From Paraglaciecola sp. T6c (GTDB lineage Bacteria > Pseudomonadota > Gammaproteobacteria > Enterobacterales > Alteromonadaceae): a stretch of 64,000 nt of DNA. This document shows positions 1 to 8,349 of this stretch, piece after piece (the stretch's first letter is position 1; each line of letters opens with the position of its first letter). Under the pieces are notes generated by a model. That model was not told the origin of the DNA. It searched no databases and saw only the letters and a list, made by a program, of their open reading frames with translations. The position numbers and the translations under genes are program-made. The stretch is from contig NC_008228.1 of assembly GCF_000014225.1 (NCBI RefSeq), positions 2,790,001 through 2,854,000 of the forward strand, read 5' to 3'.

Positions 1-2
1 GT

Positions 3-827
3 CAGATATCTCGGGAACATAACAAAACCCCTGATGAGGCGTATGAGCACATCATGAACTTGGCGCCTTCTGAAATTCAGGATCAGATCGAGGCGGTGCT
101 TGAGGAATACCAAAATCTAGCTGATTTGCCGATTAAACTCGAAGAGCTTCATGCTGAATGTGTCTCGGGCAAATTGGATTGGGATCAAGACTCAGGCTTT
201 GAAGAACTCACAGAGCCAACTGAGGGCTGGTATGTGTGGCGCCAGCATCAAGGCGTAATAGACAGACGCCCCGCGGGTTTCATCCCGCAAGTTTGGAGCA
301 TCTTTAAGCACACCACTGGGTTAGTTATTGGTAACAAAATGGACAAGCGTAACCGGGTTGCCAGCGATATGGTTCTCAGTGACATGACCCAAGGCGAAGC
401 CGCATTTGCGCTGTTGATAGAGCAGATGTTAAACAACATTCAAGCGCCAGAGTATCGCCAGCTTACGGTGGAAACCATGAGCGCTCTCGGTCGCTTCTTT
501 GAACAAAACCCAAGTTTACAGATTGATGAGGCGCTGATTGTTGATGTAACCATCGGCCATGCTGTGCACCTAGCCTACAGCGAAGTTCACCCTGAACGAA
601 TGGATAATTACGCAGAGCATAAAGGCCAAGCCTGGGATAGTTTTTATCATCGCTCTCCCATGGAAACCACCCTATTTATCGTCTCTGCGCTGCGTAAGTT
701 GTTAACGTTACGCTCAGCAAGTGAAGGGTTAGCTAGTGATGAAATAAAGAACATCGAAGCAGCAGATAGCGAACTAACCAGTGATAAAACTGCCAGCGAC
801 GCATCGCCTACAGAAGCACAAGAGTAG
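3..827 (+). CDS. C-terminal part of a phosphorylase kinase alpha/beta-like (GH15-related) protein, 5' end outside the window
   Basis: The reading frame is open from the first in-frame codon at 3, with no stop before the ATG at 54, so the gene almost certainly begins upstream of the window. The visible part resembles the C-terminal region of eukaryotic phosphorylase kinase alpha/beta subunits: a GFIPQVWSIFKHTTGL block, then an APEYRQLTVETMSAL block that parallels the PEYRQLLVEA segment of those proteins. In that family an N-terminal GH15-like (alpha/alpha)6 domain precedes this region. Bacterial homologues are annotated as glycoside hydrolase 15-related and have no proven role. The last 30 or so residues are an acidic Ser/Asp/Glu-rich tail. 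A tandem repeat begins over the stop codon and a strong terminator follows. The family call is made by eye and is moderately secure. Confidence 0.7.
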   Translation, partial: QISREHNKTPDEAYEHIMNLAPSEIQDQIEAVLEEYQNLADLPIKLEELHAECVSGKLDWDQDSGFEELTEPTEGWYVWRQHQGVIDRRPAGFIPQVWSIFKHTTGLVIGNKMDKRNRVASDMVLSDMTQGEAAFALLIEQMLNNIQAPEYRQLTVETMSALGRFFEQNPSLQIDEALIVDVTIGHAVHLAYSEVHPERMDNYAEHKGQAWDSFYHRSPMETTLFIVSALRKLLTLRSASEGLASDEIKNIEAADSELTSDKTASDASPTEAQE

Positions 828-866
828 GCTCAAGAGTAACCTCGAGAGTAGCCTCAAGAGCCATAA
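819..866 (+). repeat. Four imperfect 12-bp tandem repeats over a stop codon
   Basis: Units CAAGAGTAGGCT, CAAGAGTAACCT, CGAGAGTAGCCT and CAAGAGCCATAA follow each other directly. The TAG in the first unit is the stop codon of the upstream gene, so the array runs from the end of the coding region into the 3' untranslated region. It looks like slippage-generated sequence; no function is implied. Confidence 0.7.
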
Positions 867-894
867 TTTCAGACGTTCTCAATTTTTTATTGTA

Positions 895-930
895 AAGGCA
901 CTAGGTTTACATCAAATCTAGTGCCTTTTT
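895..930 (+). terminator. Rho-independent terminator
   Basis: AAGGCACTAGGTTT pairs with AAATCTAGTGCCTT around a 5-nt loop (ACATC), a 14-bp stem with one G-U pair, followed by a run of T. It ends the phosphorylase-kinase-like gene. The gap 828-1180 otherwise holds only the 12-bp repeats and presumably the promoter of the LysE gene, which I could not define. Confidence 0.9.
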
Positions 931-1180
931 CGTCAGTAGGCGAAATCGTTCACAACTGCTGCACGTGATCTTGTCAACAAACCATTTAGGCATGTTACAC
1001 CGCGTTGGTTCATTACATGAGTTCTGCAGGATTGTTTAGGGAGGTATGTTTACAATAAAGAGCAAGGCGATAAACCACAAGTTCGTATGTTTAGGGGACA
1101 CTGGCAATAGTATTCCTAGTAAATCAATCTGATATGGGTAAACTGCTCGGGTTTTAATTTGCCAACTTGGATGCGCATTC

Positions 1181-1795
1181 ATGCCAGATTTAGCTCTTCT
1201 CGCGGTATTTATTCCCACTTTCTTTTTCGTTTCTATTACACCTGGTATGTGTATGACATTGGCCATGACCTTGGGTATGAGCGTGGGTGTACGCCGCACA
1301 ATGTGGATGATGATAGGTGAAGTCGTTGGTGTTGCCCTTGTCGCTATTGCCGCCGTCATCGGTGTGGCCAGTGTGATGCTCAACTACCCAAGTGTTTTTA
1401 ACGTGTTCAAATGGGTGGGCGGCGCATATTTAGCTTACTTGGGGCTCAAGATGTGTTTTGCTCATAATAAGGTCACCACAGATCATAACCCTACTTTTAC
1501 CTCTCGCGGGAAGCTTGCGTCACAAGGCTTTATTACCGCCATTGCTAATCCCAAAGGTTGGGCGTTTATGGTGACCCTTTTACCGCCCTTTATTAGCGTA
1601 ACCCAATCCCTTACTGGGCAACTTGTTGTGCTGGTGAGCTTGATCATGCTCAGTGAGTTTTTGTGTATGCTTATTTACGCCACCGGCGGCAAAAGCCTGC
1701 GCTTATTTTTAAATCGCGGTAACAACATCCGCTGGATGAACGCCATCGCTGGTAGCTTGCTAATTGGCGTTGGCGCCTGGTTAGCCTTTATTTAG
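1181..1795 (+). CDS. LysE/RhtB family amino-acid exporter
   Basis: 204 residues, the normal length for the LysE/RhtB family of inner-membrane amino-acid efflux carriers. The N-terminal helix carries the family's PG motif (residues about 10-30, ending SITPGMCMTLAMTLGMSVG). About six hydrophobic segments follow, including the G-A-Y-L-A-Y-L-G-L element that marks the third helix. The substrate cannot be told from sequence; homoserine, threonine, leucine or another amino acid are all possible. It stands alone between a terminator upstream and a convergent two-component operon. No clear Shine-Dalgarno precedes the ATG, but this is the first start that keeps the whole N-terminal helix. Confidence 0.88.
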   Translation: MPDLALLAVFIPTFFFVSITPGMCMTLAMTLGMSVGVRRTMWMMIGEVVGVALVAIAAVIGVASVMLNYPSVFNVFKWVGGAYLAYLGLKMCFAHNKVTTDHNPTFTSRGKLASQGFITAIANPKGWAFMVTLLPPFISVTQSLTGQLVVLVSLIMLSEFLCMLIYATGGKSLRLFLNRGNNIRWMNAIAGSLLIGVGAWLAFI

Positions 1796-1888
1796 GTTGG
1801 CCTCTAATAGATAAGCCATTATTAGCGCTTTATCAAACGTGCGATGCGCAGCGCATTGCGAAGCCCAAGTATCAGTGAAGCCCAGGTA

Positions 1889-2536
1889 TCACTTTTCTAC
1901 CAGCCCATGGTCAACCGCGTAACAGATAAGCTCAGCCAGGGACTCAATATTTAATTTGCTCTTCATATTGCGCCTATGCGCCTCAACGGTTCTAAAACTG
2001 ATATTAAGAATGCGCGCGATTTCTTTACTCGATTTACCTTGGGCAACATGGGTTAAAATGAGCTGCTCCCGGGTAGTGAGCTTTTGACTGGTGTCTTTGA
2101 TTGGCTTATCAATCAGCATTTTTGCAATTGAACTGCTGAAGTGGGTTTGTCCCTTAGCGACGGCCTTAATTGCGTAATACACCTCTTCCGATGTCGTGTC
2201 TTTTAAAATATAGCCAGATGCGCCCGCTTGAATCGAACTTGTCACAAACTCGGGGCTATCGTGCATGCTAAATATCAACACTTTGGTGTCATCGAGACTG
2301 TCAGTGATAATTTCAGTGGCATCGATGCCGTTCATAGAGGGCATACTGATGTCCATTAAGATCACATCAGGTTTTAAATCGAGCGCCTTTTCCAGTGCAT
2401 CTTTGCCATCATGGGTCATGCCGACAATTTCAATGTCATCATAAAACGACAAACAGGCGCTAAGTCCCCCTTGTACCATAGGGTGGTCATCTACCAGCAA
2501 TAGTCGTATCGGTTGCTCACTGTGTGTTTCGGTCAT
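1889..2536 (-). CDS. NarL/FixJ (LuxR-type) response regulator
   Basis: 215 residues. The N-terminal receiver domain (about 10-125) has the acidic pair VDDH, the phospho-acceptor Asp at residue 62 in LMDISMPSMNG, and a conserved Lys in GYILKD. The C-terminal LuxR-type helix-turn-helix (about 150-210) includes SSKEIARILNISFRTVEAHR. Its start overlaps the stop of the upstream histidine kinase by 4 bp (ATGA), so the two are translationally coupled as a two-component pair. The divergent neighbour is a TRAP transporter operon, its likely target (inference). Direct repeats in the intergenic region (4028-4051) could be the binding site. Confidence 0.93.
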   Translation of the reverse strand: MTETHSEQPIRLLLVDDHPMVQGGLSACLSFYDDIEIVGMTHDGKDALEKALDLKPDVILMDISMPSMNGIDATEIITDSLDDTKVLIFSMHDSPEFVTSSIQAGASGYILKDTTSEEVYYAIKAVAKGQTHFSSSIAKMLIDKPIKDTSQKLTTREQLILTHVAQGKSSKEIARILNISFRTVEAHRRNMKSKLNIESLAELICYAVDHGLVEK

Positions 2537-3927
2537 ACTGAAGGGCCTTGTGTAGCTGTGTGAGTATTAGCGTAGCTAGCTTTTGGAATTCGCGCAGTAA
2601 CCTGTGTTCCGTCGTTTGACGAGTGTACGTTGAATTCCCCTAGATGATATTCTACGCGCTCGGCCAAATTTCGTAATCCTATCCCATAGTCATCAGGTTT
2701 ATCTGTGTTGTGGGCATCAAAACCGCATCCATTGTCGCTGATCGTCAACGTTAGCCACTTGTCTTTGATAGTCATCTCGATATTTACTTCGCTGGCGTGT
2801 GCGTGCTTTTGCACGTTAATCAAGGATTCTTGCACCACACGATATAAAGTCGTACTGATCCCATTTTGCACTAACTTTCGTACTGCTGGCTTAGTCACAT
2901 TCACTGCGATCCCTGTTTGTTCACTAAATTCGGTAGCTAGTGCGTCCATTGCGGCAGACAAACCCAACTCGTCTAATATTCTGGGGTGCAAATGATGGGA
3001 TATTCGGCGTATTTCACTGATAGCATCTTGCAGATTACTTTGGGCGTGCTCCAACGGTTGAGGCTTATCGACCTTGGCTCTTTTCAGCCATAAACCTGTC
3101 GCTTCTAATGAGTACTTAATAGAGACCAACACTTGCACAATACCATCGTGTAATTCTCGCGATATGTGCCGACGCTCTTCCTCCTGCATGTTGATGATCT
3201 TAAGCCCCAATTCACTGATTTTTTGATCGGTCTTTTTCTTTTGACTTAAATTTAGAATCAGTCCCAGCAGAAATATAAGAAATATGGACGACATGGCTAC
3301 GAGCAATATGATCTGCTTAGTTTTATTAATGTGCTGGTCAATTTCTCGCTGCAGTTTATTTAGTTGACTGTTTACGTCATCTAAGTACACACCCGTACCA
3401 ATCATCCAATTCCATTTCTCAAGAAACACTGAGTAACCCATTTTTTCAGACATTTCATTCGCAGAAGGTTTTCGCCAAGGGTAACGGTGAAATCCCCCAC
3501 CTGCCTTGGCGTTAGCCAGCAGAATTTGTATCGTCTTATCACCGTTTTCGCCTTCAAGCTCCCACCAATTTTTACCGACTCTGTAGGGCTCTTTAGGGTG
3601 CACCACGCCATTGCCGTCACCGTCATAAACGAAAAAGTAGCCGTCATTACCGCTGTAGGTCATATCGTGAATTATCTCGGTAACGCGGGCTTTCGCTTCA
3701 TCGTCATCTATGGCGCTGTTTTCGTAAGCGTCTGACATGGCTGAGACAGCAAGTAGGGTGTAGTTTTCCAGCTCTTGATGCTTTTGTTCAATAAGAAAGT
3801 TTTCTAGGGTATCAACACTTTGATTGGAGAGGTCTCGGTATTCATCTGTCACTAAGAAGTACGTCAAGATAGACGTCAATACTACCTGCAGCACTGCAAT
3901 AAACAGCAGTCTTAAGGGTAAAGTCAT
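2533..3927 (-). CDS. Cache-domain sensor histidine kinase (HisKA_3 type)
   Basis: 464 residues. A transmembrane helix at about 5-26 and a second at about 205-226 bracket a periplasmic sCache_2-type domain, recognisable from GYFFVYDGDG, HPKEPYRVGKN, GGGFHRYPWRKP and WNWMIGTGVYLDDV. The cytoplasmic part has a HisKA_3 dimerisation domain with the phospho-acceptor His260 in RRHISRELHD, and a HATPase_c domain with the N box (residues about 360-385) and DNGCGFD. sCache_2 domains commonly bind small carboxylates. Lying divergent to a TRAP operon, this kinase plausibly senses the same organic acid (inference). It forms an operon with the downstream response regulator. Confidence 0.92.
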   Translation of the reverse strand: MTLPLRLLFIAVLQVVLTSILTYFLVTDEYRDLSNQSVDTLENFLIEQKHQELENYTLLAVSAMSDAYENSAIDDDEAKARVTEIIHDMTYSGNDGYFFVYDGDGNGVVHPKEPYRVGKNWWELEGENGDKTIQILLANAKAGGGFHRYPWRKPSANEMSEKMGYSVFLEKWNWMIGTGVYLDDVNSQLNKLQREIDQHINKTKQIILLVAMSSIFLIFLLGLILNLSQKKKTDQKISELGLKIINMQEEERRHISRELHDGIVQVLVSIKYSLEATGLWLKRAKVDKPQPLEHAQSNLQDAISEIRRISHHLHPRILDELGLSAAMDALATEFSEQTGIAVNVTKPAVRKLVQNGISTTLYRVVQESLINVQKHAHASEVNIEMTIKDKWLTLTISDNGCGFDAHNTDKPDDYGIGLRNLAERVEYHLGEFNVHSSNDGTQVTARIPKASYANTHTATQGPSV

Positions 3928-4027
3928 ATTAATTGCGCCTTGAAGCCGAGCAAATTCAGCGTGTTAAATTATTGTGAACGTTAAAGTAGGATTATTTCAG
4001 TCTTTCCGCTTGGGCGCCAACCTACTT

Positions 4028-4051
4028 CTACCTAGGTAAAACTACCTAGTA
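4028..4051. promoter_or_regulatory. Direct repeat in the kinase/dctP divergent region, candidate regulator site
   Basis: CTACCTAGGTA and CTACCTAGTA occur 14 bp apart (start to start); the first contains the palindrome TACCTAGGTA. They lie in the 243-bp gap between the divergent histidine kinase and dctP, where a NarL-type regulator of the TRAP operon should bind. Function is inferred from position only. Confidence 0.4.
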
Positions 4052-4170
4052 CAAATGGGTGTTCATACGAATAGTTACACACTCACAAACATTTAACATT
4101 CCTCTAACAGTTTTTCACTTGGCGTTAGCAAATCGCCGATGTGACCTTTGAACATTTATGAGGAATTCCC

Positions 4171-5244
4171 ATGAAAGCAACACATTTATTACTCACGTTA
4201 GCACTGGCTCTAGGCCTCAATGCGCCAACCAGTGCCGCCGATGGCAAAAAGTATCGCTGGCGCCTAGCGGAAACTTGGGGCCCTAACTTCCCCATATTCG
4301 GTGATGCTAGCAAAAACATGGCAAAAATGGTCAAGGAGATGTCTGACGGGCGTCTAACCATTCGCATCGATTCAGCCAACAAACATAAATCAGCGTTAGG
4401 CATTTTCGATTTTGTAAAAAGCGGCCAATACCAAATGGGTCACTCGGCATCTTATTATTGGAAGGGCAAAGACTTTAACACCATGTTTTTTACCACAGTG
4501 CCGTTCGGTATGACCGCCCCTGAGCAATATGCCTGGTTCTATTATGGTGGCGGTATGGAGTTGATGAAAGAAACCTATGATCAATACGGTATATTGTCGT
4601 TTCCTGGCGGTAACACTGGCGTGCAAATGGGTGGTTGGTTCAGAAAAGAAATTAACACTGTTGAGGATTTAAAAGGACTTAAGATGCGTATTCCTGGTTT
4701 CGCCGGTGAAGTACTGGCTAAGCTTGGAGCAAGTCCGACGAACATCCCGTCTGCCGAGCTTTACACAGCATTAGAACGTAACACCATTGATGCCTTAGAA
4801 TGGGTTGGCCCGTCTCTTGATTTACGTATGGGCTTTCACAAAATAGCGCCTTACTACTACACCGGCTGGCAAGAGCCCGCAACTGAACTGCAGTTTATGG
4901 TCAATCAAAAAGCCTATGATTCTTTGCCTGCTGATCTACAAAAAATACTCACTGTGGCCATGAAAACCGCTGCTTACGATATGTATTCACAGTCTACCCA
5001 TGAAAATGGTGTGAACTTAAAAGCCCTGCAAAGCGAATACCCGAATGTGAAAATTCGGACCTTCCCGCAACCAGTGATGAATGCCATTCGTGACGCGAAT
5101 GACGAGCTATTGGCAGAGTTTGCAGCAAAAGATAAAGAAACAGCCAAAATATTGAAGTCCATCAAGACTTACCAAGAGCAGGTACGCGCTTGGACTAAGT
5201 TCGCCGACCAAGCCTACCTAGAAAGCTTCGAGTCAAACGAGTAA
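4171..5244 (+). CDS. dctP: TRAP transporter periplasmic solute-binding protein (DctP family, TakP-like)
   Basis: 357 residues with a signal peptide (cleavage likely after PTSA, near residue 23). The mature protein matches the DctP solute-binding fold of the subgroup that includes the 2-oxoacid binder TakP: GLKMRIPGFAGEV carries the conserved ligand-carboxylate Arg, and DALEWVGPSLDL and YYYTGWQEPATELQ line the pocket in that subgroup. Organic acids such as 2-oxo acids or lactate are therefore the best guess; many relatives are loosely labelled mannitol/chloroaromatic. The start is preceded by TGAGGAATTCCC. A strong hairpin separates it from dctQ-dctM, as expected where binding protein is needed in excess over the membrane subunits. 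Confidence 0.93.
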   Translation: MKATHLLLTLALALGLNAPTSAADGKKYRWRLAETWGPNFPIFGDASKNMAKMVKEMSDGRLTIRIDSANKHKSALGIFDFVKSGQYQMGHSASYYWKGKDFNTMFFTTVPFGMTAPEQYAWFYYGGGMELMKETYDQYGILSFPGGNTGVQMGGWFRKEINTVEDLKGLKMRIPGFAGEVLAKLGASPTNIPSAELYTALERNTIDALEWVGPSLDLRMGFHKIAPYYYTGWQEPATELQFMVNQKAYDSLPADLQKILTVAMKTAAYDMYSQSTHENGVNLKALQSEYPNVKIRTFPQPVMNAIRDANDELLAEFAAKDKETAKILKSIKTYQEQVRAWTKFADQAYLESFESNE

Positions 5245-5249
5245 CAAAA

Positions 5250-5287
5250 AGGCTTGAAGACTCAGTTTAATGTGAGTCTTCAAGCCT
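5250..5287 (+). terminator. Strong intercistronic hairpin after dctP
   Basis: AGGCTTGAAGACTCA pairs perfectly with TGAGTCTTCAAGCCT (15 bp) around an 8-nt loop. No T-run follows directly, so it may act less as a full terminator than as a 3' stabiliser or attenuator that keeps dctP mRNA above dctQM. The remaining 98 bp to dctQ could hold a second promoter, which I could not identify. Confidence 0.65.
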
Positions 5288-5385
5288 ATTCCCTGTCCTT
5301 TTACTTACTTTTAATTTTAGGCTGGCTGCCTGTCACGGTTTATTCCATAGGTGACGGCACATAGGCCCTGTGTCAGAGATTTATT

Positions 5386-5916
5386 ATGAATACAGTCGTT
5401 AAGTTACTAGGCAAATTTATAGATGGCGTTGGCCATTTATGCAGTGTGCTGATGATGTTAATGATTTTGAACGTGTTTTATGACGTCATCATGCGTTACT
5501 TCTTCAATGAAGTCAGTATTGGTATGCAAGAGCTAGAATGGCACTTGTTCGCTGCCATGTTTATGTTCGGGATTGGTTATACCTTAAAAGCCGACGGCCA
5601 CGTGCGCGTCGATGTATTTTACGACAACTTTAGCCCTCGAGTGAAAGCCTATATCAACTTATTCGGGGCCTTGCTGTTTGTGCTGCCCGTCACCCTGTTG
5701 ATCCTTTATTACAGCTGGGACTACACCCTTGAAGCCTACGAAATGGGCGAAGGCAGTGCCGATCCTGGTGGCTTGCCCCACCGCTTTATCATTCGCGGTG
5801 TTATCCCCGTTTCATCGATGTTTCTGATTTTGTGCGCCCTGTACGTGATGCTCGAACAAATACAACGTCTTAGCGGCACCTTTACCCCCTCCACAGATCA
5901 TAAGGACGCCATCTAA
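5386..5916 (+). CDS. dctQ: TRAP transporter small membrane subunit DctQ
   Basis: 176 residues with four predicted membrane helices (about 15-37, 48-70, 92-115, 138-160), standard for DctQ. The DctQ signature is visible as RYFFNEVSIGMQELEWHL in helix 1-2 and GYTLKADGHVRVDVFY in the following loop. DctQ pairs with DctM in the inner membrane and helps dock the periplasmic binding protein. The stop overlaps the ATG of dctM by one base (TAATG), so they are translationally coupled. Confidence 0.94.
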   Translation: MNTVVKLLGKFIDGVGHLCSVLMMLMILNVFYDVIMRYFFNEVSIGMQELEWHLFAAMFMFGIGYTLKADGHVRVDVFYDNFSPRVKAYINLFGALLFVLPVTLLILYYSWDYTLEAYEMGEGSADPGGLPHRFIIRGVIPVSSMFLILCALYVMLEQIQRLSGTFTPSTDHKDAI

Positions 5917-7196
5917 TGACAGGTTTAGTATTATTTGGCATTGCCTTGCTGTGCTTATTCATGGGTTATTCCGTGGCGTTTACCTTCGCTGGGGTATCCG
6001 TGCTTATTGGTGTGATTGTGCTCGGCGCAGACCTATTCGCTTTTATGCCTTATCGCATCATGAGCATCATGGAAAACACCACCATGATGGCCATTCCGAT
6101 GTTTGTTTTTATGGGCATAGTGCTGCAAAAAACCGGTCTAGCAGAGCGCCTACTTGAATCGTCAGCCAAGTTATTCGGCGGTATATCGGGGGGCGTTGCC
6201 GTTTCTACTATTATAGTCGGCGCGTTATTAGCAGCCTCTACCGGTGTCGTTGGCGCAAGCGTCGTTGCCATGGGCGTGATTTCCTTGCCCGTCATGCTTA
6301 AAAATAATTATCACCAACCGACCGCAGCTGGTGTAATATGCGCCGCCGGCACGCTCGGGCAGATCATTCCACCGTCTATTATCTTGATTATTTTAGGCGA
6401 TGTAATGGGCGTTCCCGTTGGCGATTTGTTTCGCGCTGCCGTTATTCCAGGCGTATTACTGATAGTGGTGTATACCCTGTACATCCTAATTTTAGGAAAA
6501 GTTAAACCTGAATTTTGCCCGCCGATTGACGTCACAGAAGATAAGCGAACCATCATTGTACAAGCCATTAAAGACATCTTTCCGCCACTACTGCTTATTG
6601 TTACCGTGCTGGGTTCGATTTTCACTGGTATTGCGACCCCCACGGAGTCATCAGCTATTGGCGCTGTGGGTGCATTAGTGTTATCAGCTATGTATGGGCG
6701 CTTTTCATTCAAAGGTGTACACGAAATATCGGGCGAAACGGTAAAAGTCACCGCCATGATCTTCGCTGTGCTCGTCGGTGCTACTGCGTTTTCAATGGTG
6801 TTTAGCTACTCTGGTAGCGAATATCTTGTGGAGGACTTCTTCTTAGACTTACCAGGAGACAAATGGACCTTCATCATACTGGCCATGCTGACCATTTTAC
6901 TCCTTGGTTTCTTTATCGATTTTATTGAAATTTCGTTCCTGATTGTTCCCATTCTGACGCCAGTTGCCATGGTGCTGGATATCGATTTAATTTGGTTCGC
7001 CATCTTAATTTCAATGAATCTGCAAACCTCATTTTTAACGCCCCCCTTTGGCTTTAGTTTGTTCTATTTAAAAGGCGTGGCACCTAAATCTCTTAAAACC
7101 ACCACCATCTATAAAGGCGTAGTGCCCTTTATTTTGATGCAAGTCTTGGTCTTGCTGCTGGTCGTTTTATTTCCTGAACACCTTATATTGCAATAA
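5916..7196 (+). CDS. dctM: TRAP transporter large membrane subunit DctM
   Basis: 426 residues and highly hydrophobic, the usual length for DctM. It carries the internal two-fold repeat of the family: GTLGQIIPPSIILIILGD in the first half and NLQTSFLTPPFGFSLFYLKG in the second. DctM is the sodium-coupled substrate permease. It is coupled to dctQ by a one-base overlap and followed 18 bp later by a porin gene, suggesting one transcript supplies outer- and inner-membrane uptake. Confidence 0.95.
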   Translation: MTGLVLFGIALLCLFMGYSVAFTFAGVSVLIGVIVLGADLFAFMPYRIMSIMENTTMMAIPMFVFMGIVLQKTGLAERLLESSAKLFGGISGGVAVSTIIVGALLAASTGVVGASVVAMGVISLPVMLKNNYHQPTAAGVICAAGTLGQIIPPSIILIILGDVMGVPVGDLFRAAVIPGVLLIVVYTLYILILGKVKPEFCPPIDVTEDKRTIIVQAIKDIFPPLLLIVTVLGSIFTGIATPTESSAIGAVGALVLSAMYGRFSFKGVHEISGETVKVTAMIFAVLVGATAFSMVFSYSGSEYLVEDFFLDLPGDKWTFIILAMLTILLLGFFIDFIEISFLIVPILTPVAMVLDIDLIWFAILISMNLQTSFLTPPFGFSLFYLKGVAPKSLKTTTIYKGVVPFILMQVLVLLLVVLFPEHLILQ

Positions 7197-7214
7197 CACA
7201 CATAGGACATACAC

Positions 7215-8246
7215 ATGAAAAAATCTATGCTCGCGTTAGCCATGCTATCCCCCCTTGTAGCCAGCCAATCTGCACAAGCAGAAGTCACCGCTTATGGCCG
7301 AGTGCTATATGACATCGTTAAAGACGACACCTCTGATGACCTTTACTTCGGCCGCCACGAGTTCGCTGAATCTACCATAGGTGTTAAAGGCTCTGTTGAA
7401 TACAATGAACTGACTTTCGGGGCGCAAGTGGAAATTGGCCTAGATGAAGGGGTATCTAATATCCTGCATGACGGCACCAACTCACGCAATCGTATTCAAG
7501 AAATATGGGTACAAGGTAAGTTTGGTAAAGTGAAAATGGGGACAGGCGCGAGTATTACTTGGATCGTTTCTGATGTGGATCAATCAGGCACTTGGTGGTC
7601 AGACCCACTAGGCATGAGCCAACGCTTTGGCTCAACTCGCCGCGGCCCGGTCGGTGAAAGCCAAACGCCATTCGTTCAAACGCAGTCTATTTTCAGCGAG
7701 CGTATCGTGTACGAATCTCCAACGTTTTTAGACGGTGCTAAATTCTACGCCCAATACGGCGAAGACAGCAGTTACGAAATGGCGATTAAATACGCCGCCA
7801 ACGGTTGGCGCGTTAATGCATGGTCTACTGATTTCGGCGATGCAGACAACGACGAAGACCCGCAAGCAAACATTGATGGTAATAGTACTGCTGGTTTTCT
7901 CGGAGCTGAAAGCGGTTACGGTATTCTCGCCGGCTACCTTCATGATTCAGGCGTTAACTTCAGCGCAACTTATGGCGTAGCTGACCAAGTGGACGGTGGC
8001 GACCGCGATTTCTTAAACTGGAAATTGGGTTATACCCAAGGCAAGCACGCGGTTAGTTACAGCATGGGTAATTATGCCTCAGAAGACGCCGCGGGTATTG
8101 AGGGACCTGACCATACAAGAACTACCGTCGCTTATCATTTTTCTCCTGTGGGCGGTGTCAGTTTCTGGGTGCAAGCGACCAAAGGTGATACTGACGAAGA
8201 AGAAAGCTTCAACGCATTTGCACTTGGTGGCATGGTGCGCTTTTAG
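7215..8246 (+). CDS. Outer-membrane general porin (Gram-negative porin family)
   Basis: 343 residues. A classic signal peptide ends in SAQA near residue 22. The mature protein starts with the porin strand EVTAYGRVLYDI, followed by alternating beta strands, and ends in Phe after GGMVRF, the outer-membrane insertion signal. ENELTFGAQ-like strands and a long loop around residues 120-160 (constriction loop position) fit a 16-stranded trimeric porin. It follows dctM by 18 bp with no terminator between, so it likely passes the TRAP substrate across the outer membrane (inference from co-transcription). Confidence 0.9.
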   Translation: MKKSMLALAMLSPLVASQSAQAEVTAYGRVLYDIVKDDTSDDLYFGRHEFAESTIGVKGSVEYNELTFGAQVEIGLDEGVSNILHDGTNSRNRIQEIWVQGKFGKVKMGTGASITWIVSDVDQSGTWWSDPLGMSQRFGSTRRGPVGESQTPFVQTQSIFSERIVYESPTFLDGAKFYAQYGEDSSYEMAIKYAANGWRVNAWSTDFGDADNDEDPQANIDGNSTAGFLGAESGYGILAGYLHDSGVNFSATYGVADQVDGGDRDFLNWKLGYTQGKHAVSYSMGNYASEDAAGIEGPDHTRTTVAYHFSPVGGVSFWVQATKGDTDEEESFNAFALGGMVRF

Positions 8247-8270
8247 TAATATTCGCTGTATCTGCATAGC

Positions 8271-8321
8271 AAAAAGTCCGGCTTCAGTTACACATTTCGC
8301 GTTAATGTTGCCGAACTTTTT
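8271..8321 (+). terminator. Possible weak terminator after the porin gene
   Basis: AAAAAGTCCGGC and GCCGAACTTTTT can pair (11 of 12, one C/A mismatch) around a long 27-nt loop, and the second arm ends in a T-run. The long loop makes it a weak candidate, and partial read-through into the next small gene is likely. Confidence 0.4.
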
Positions 8322-8349
8322 GCGTTTCCCATTAGGTAAGGATTTTAAT

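Noticed and set aside
1036-1383. Minus-strand open frame opposite the LysE gene
   Set aside because: Antisense shadow of a clear LysE coding region; Thr/Ile/Ala-rich composition with no family features.
1841-1859. GCGATGCGC/GCGCATTGC hairpin after the LysE gene
   Set aside because: A one-base loop makes it sterically poor and there is no T-run; not called as a terminator.
6050-7003. Several minus-strand open frames opposite dctM
   Set aside because: Shadows of a highly hydrophobic membrane protein gene; no start signals.
8074-8349. N-terminal extension of the small secreted protein into the porin gene
   Set aside because: It overlaps the porin coding sequence, and the ATG at 8350 has a good ribosome-binding site and starts a signal peptide.
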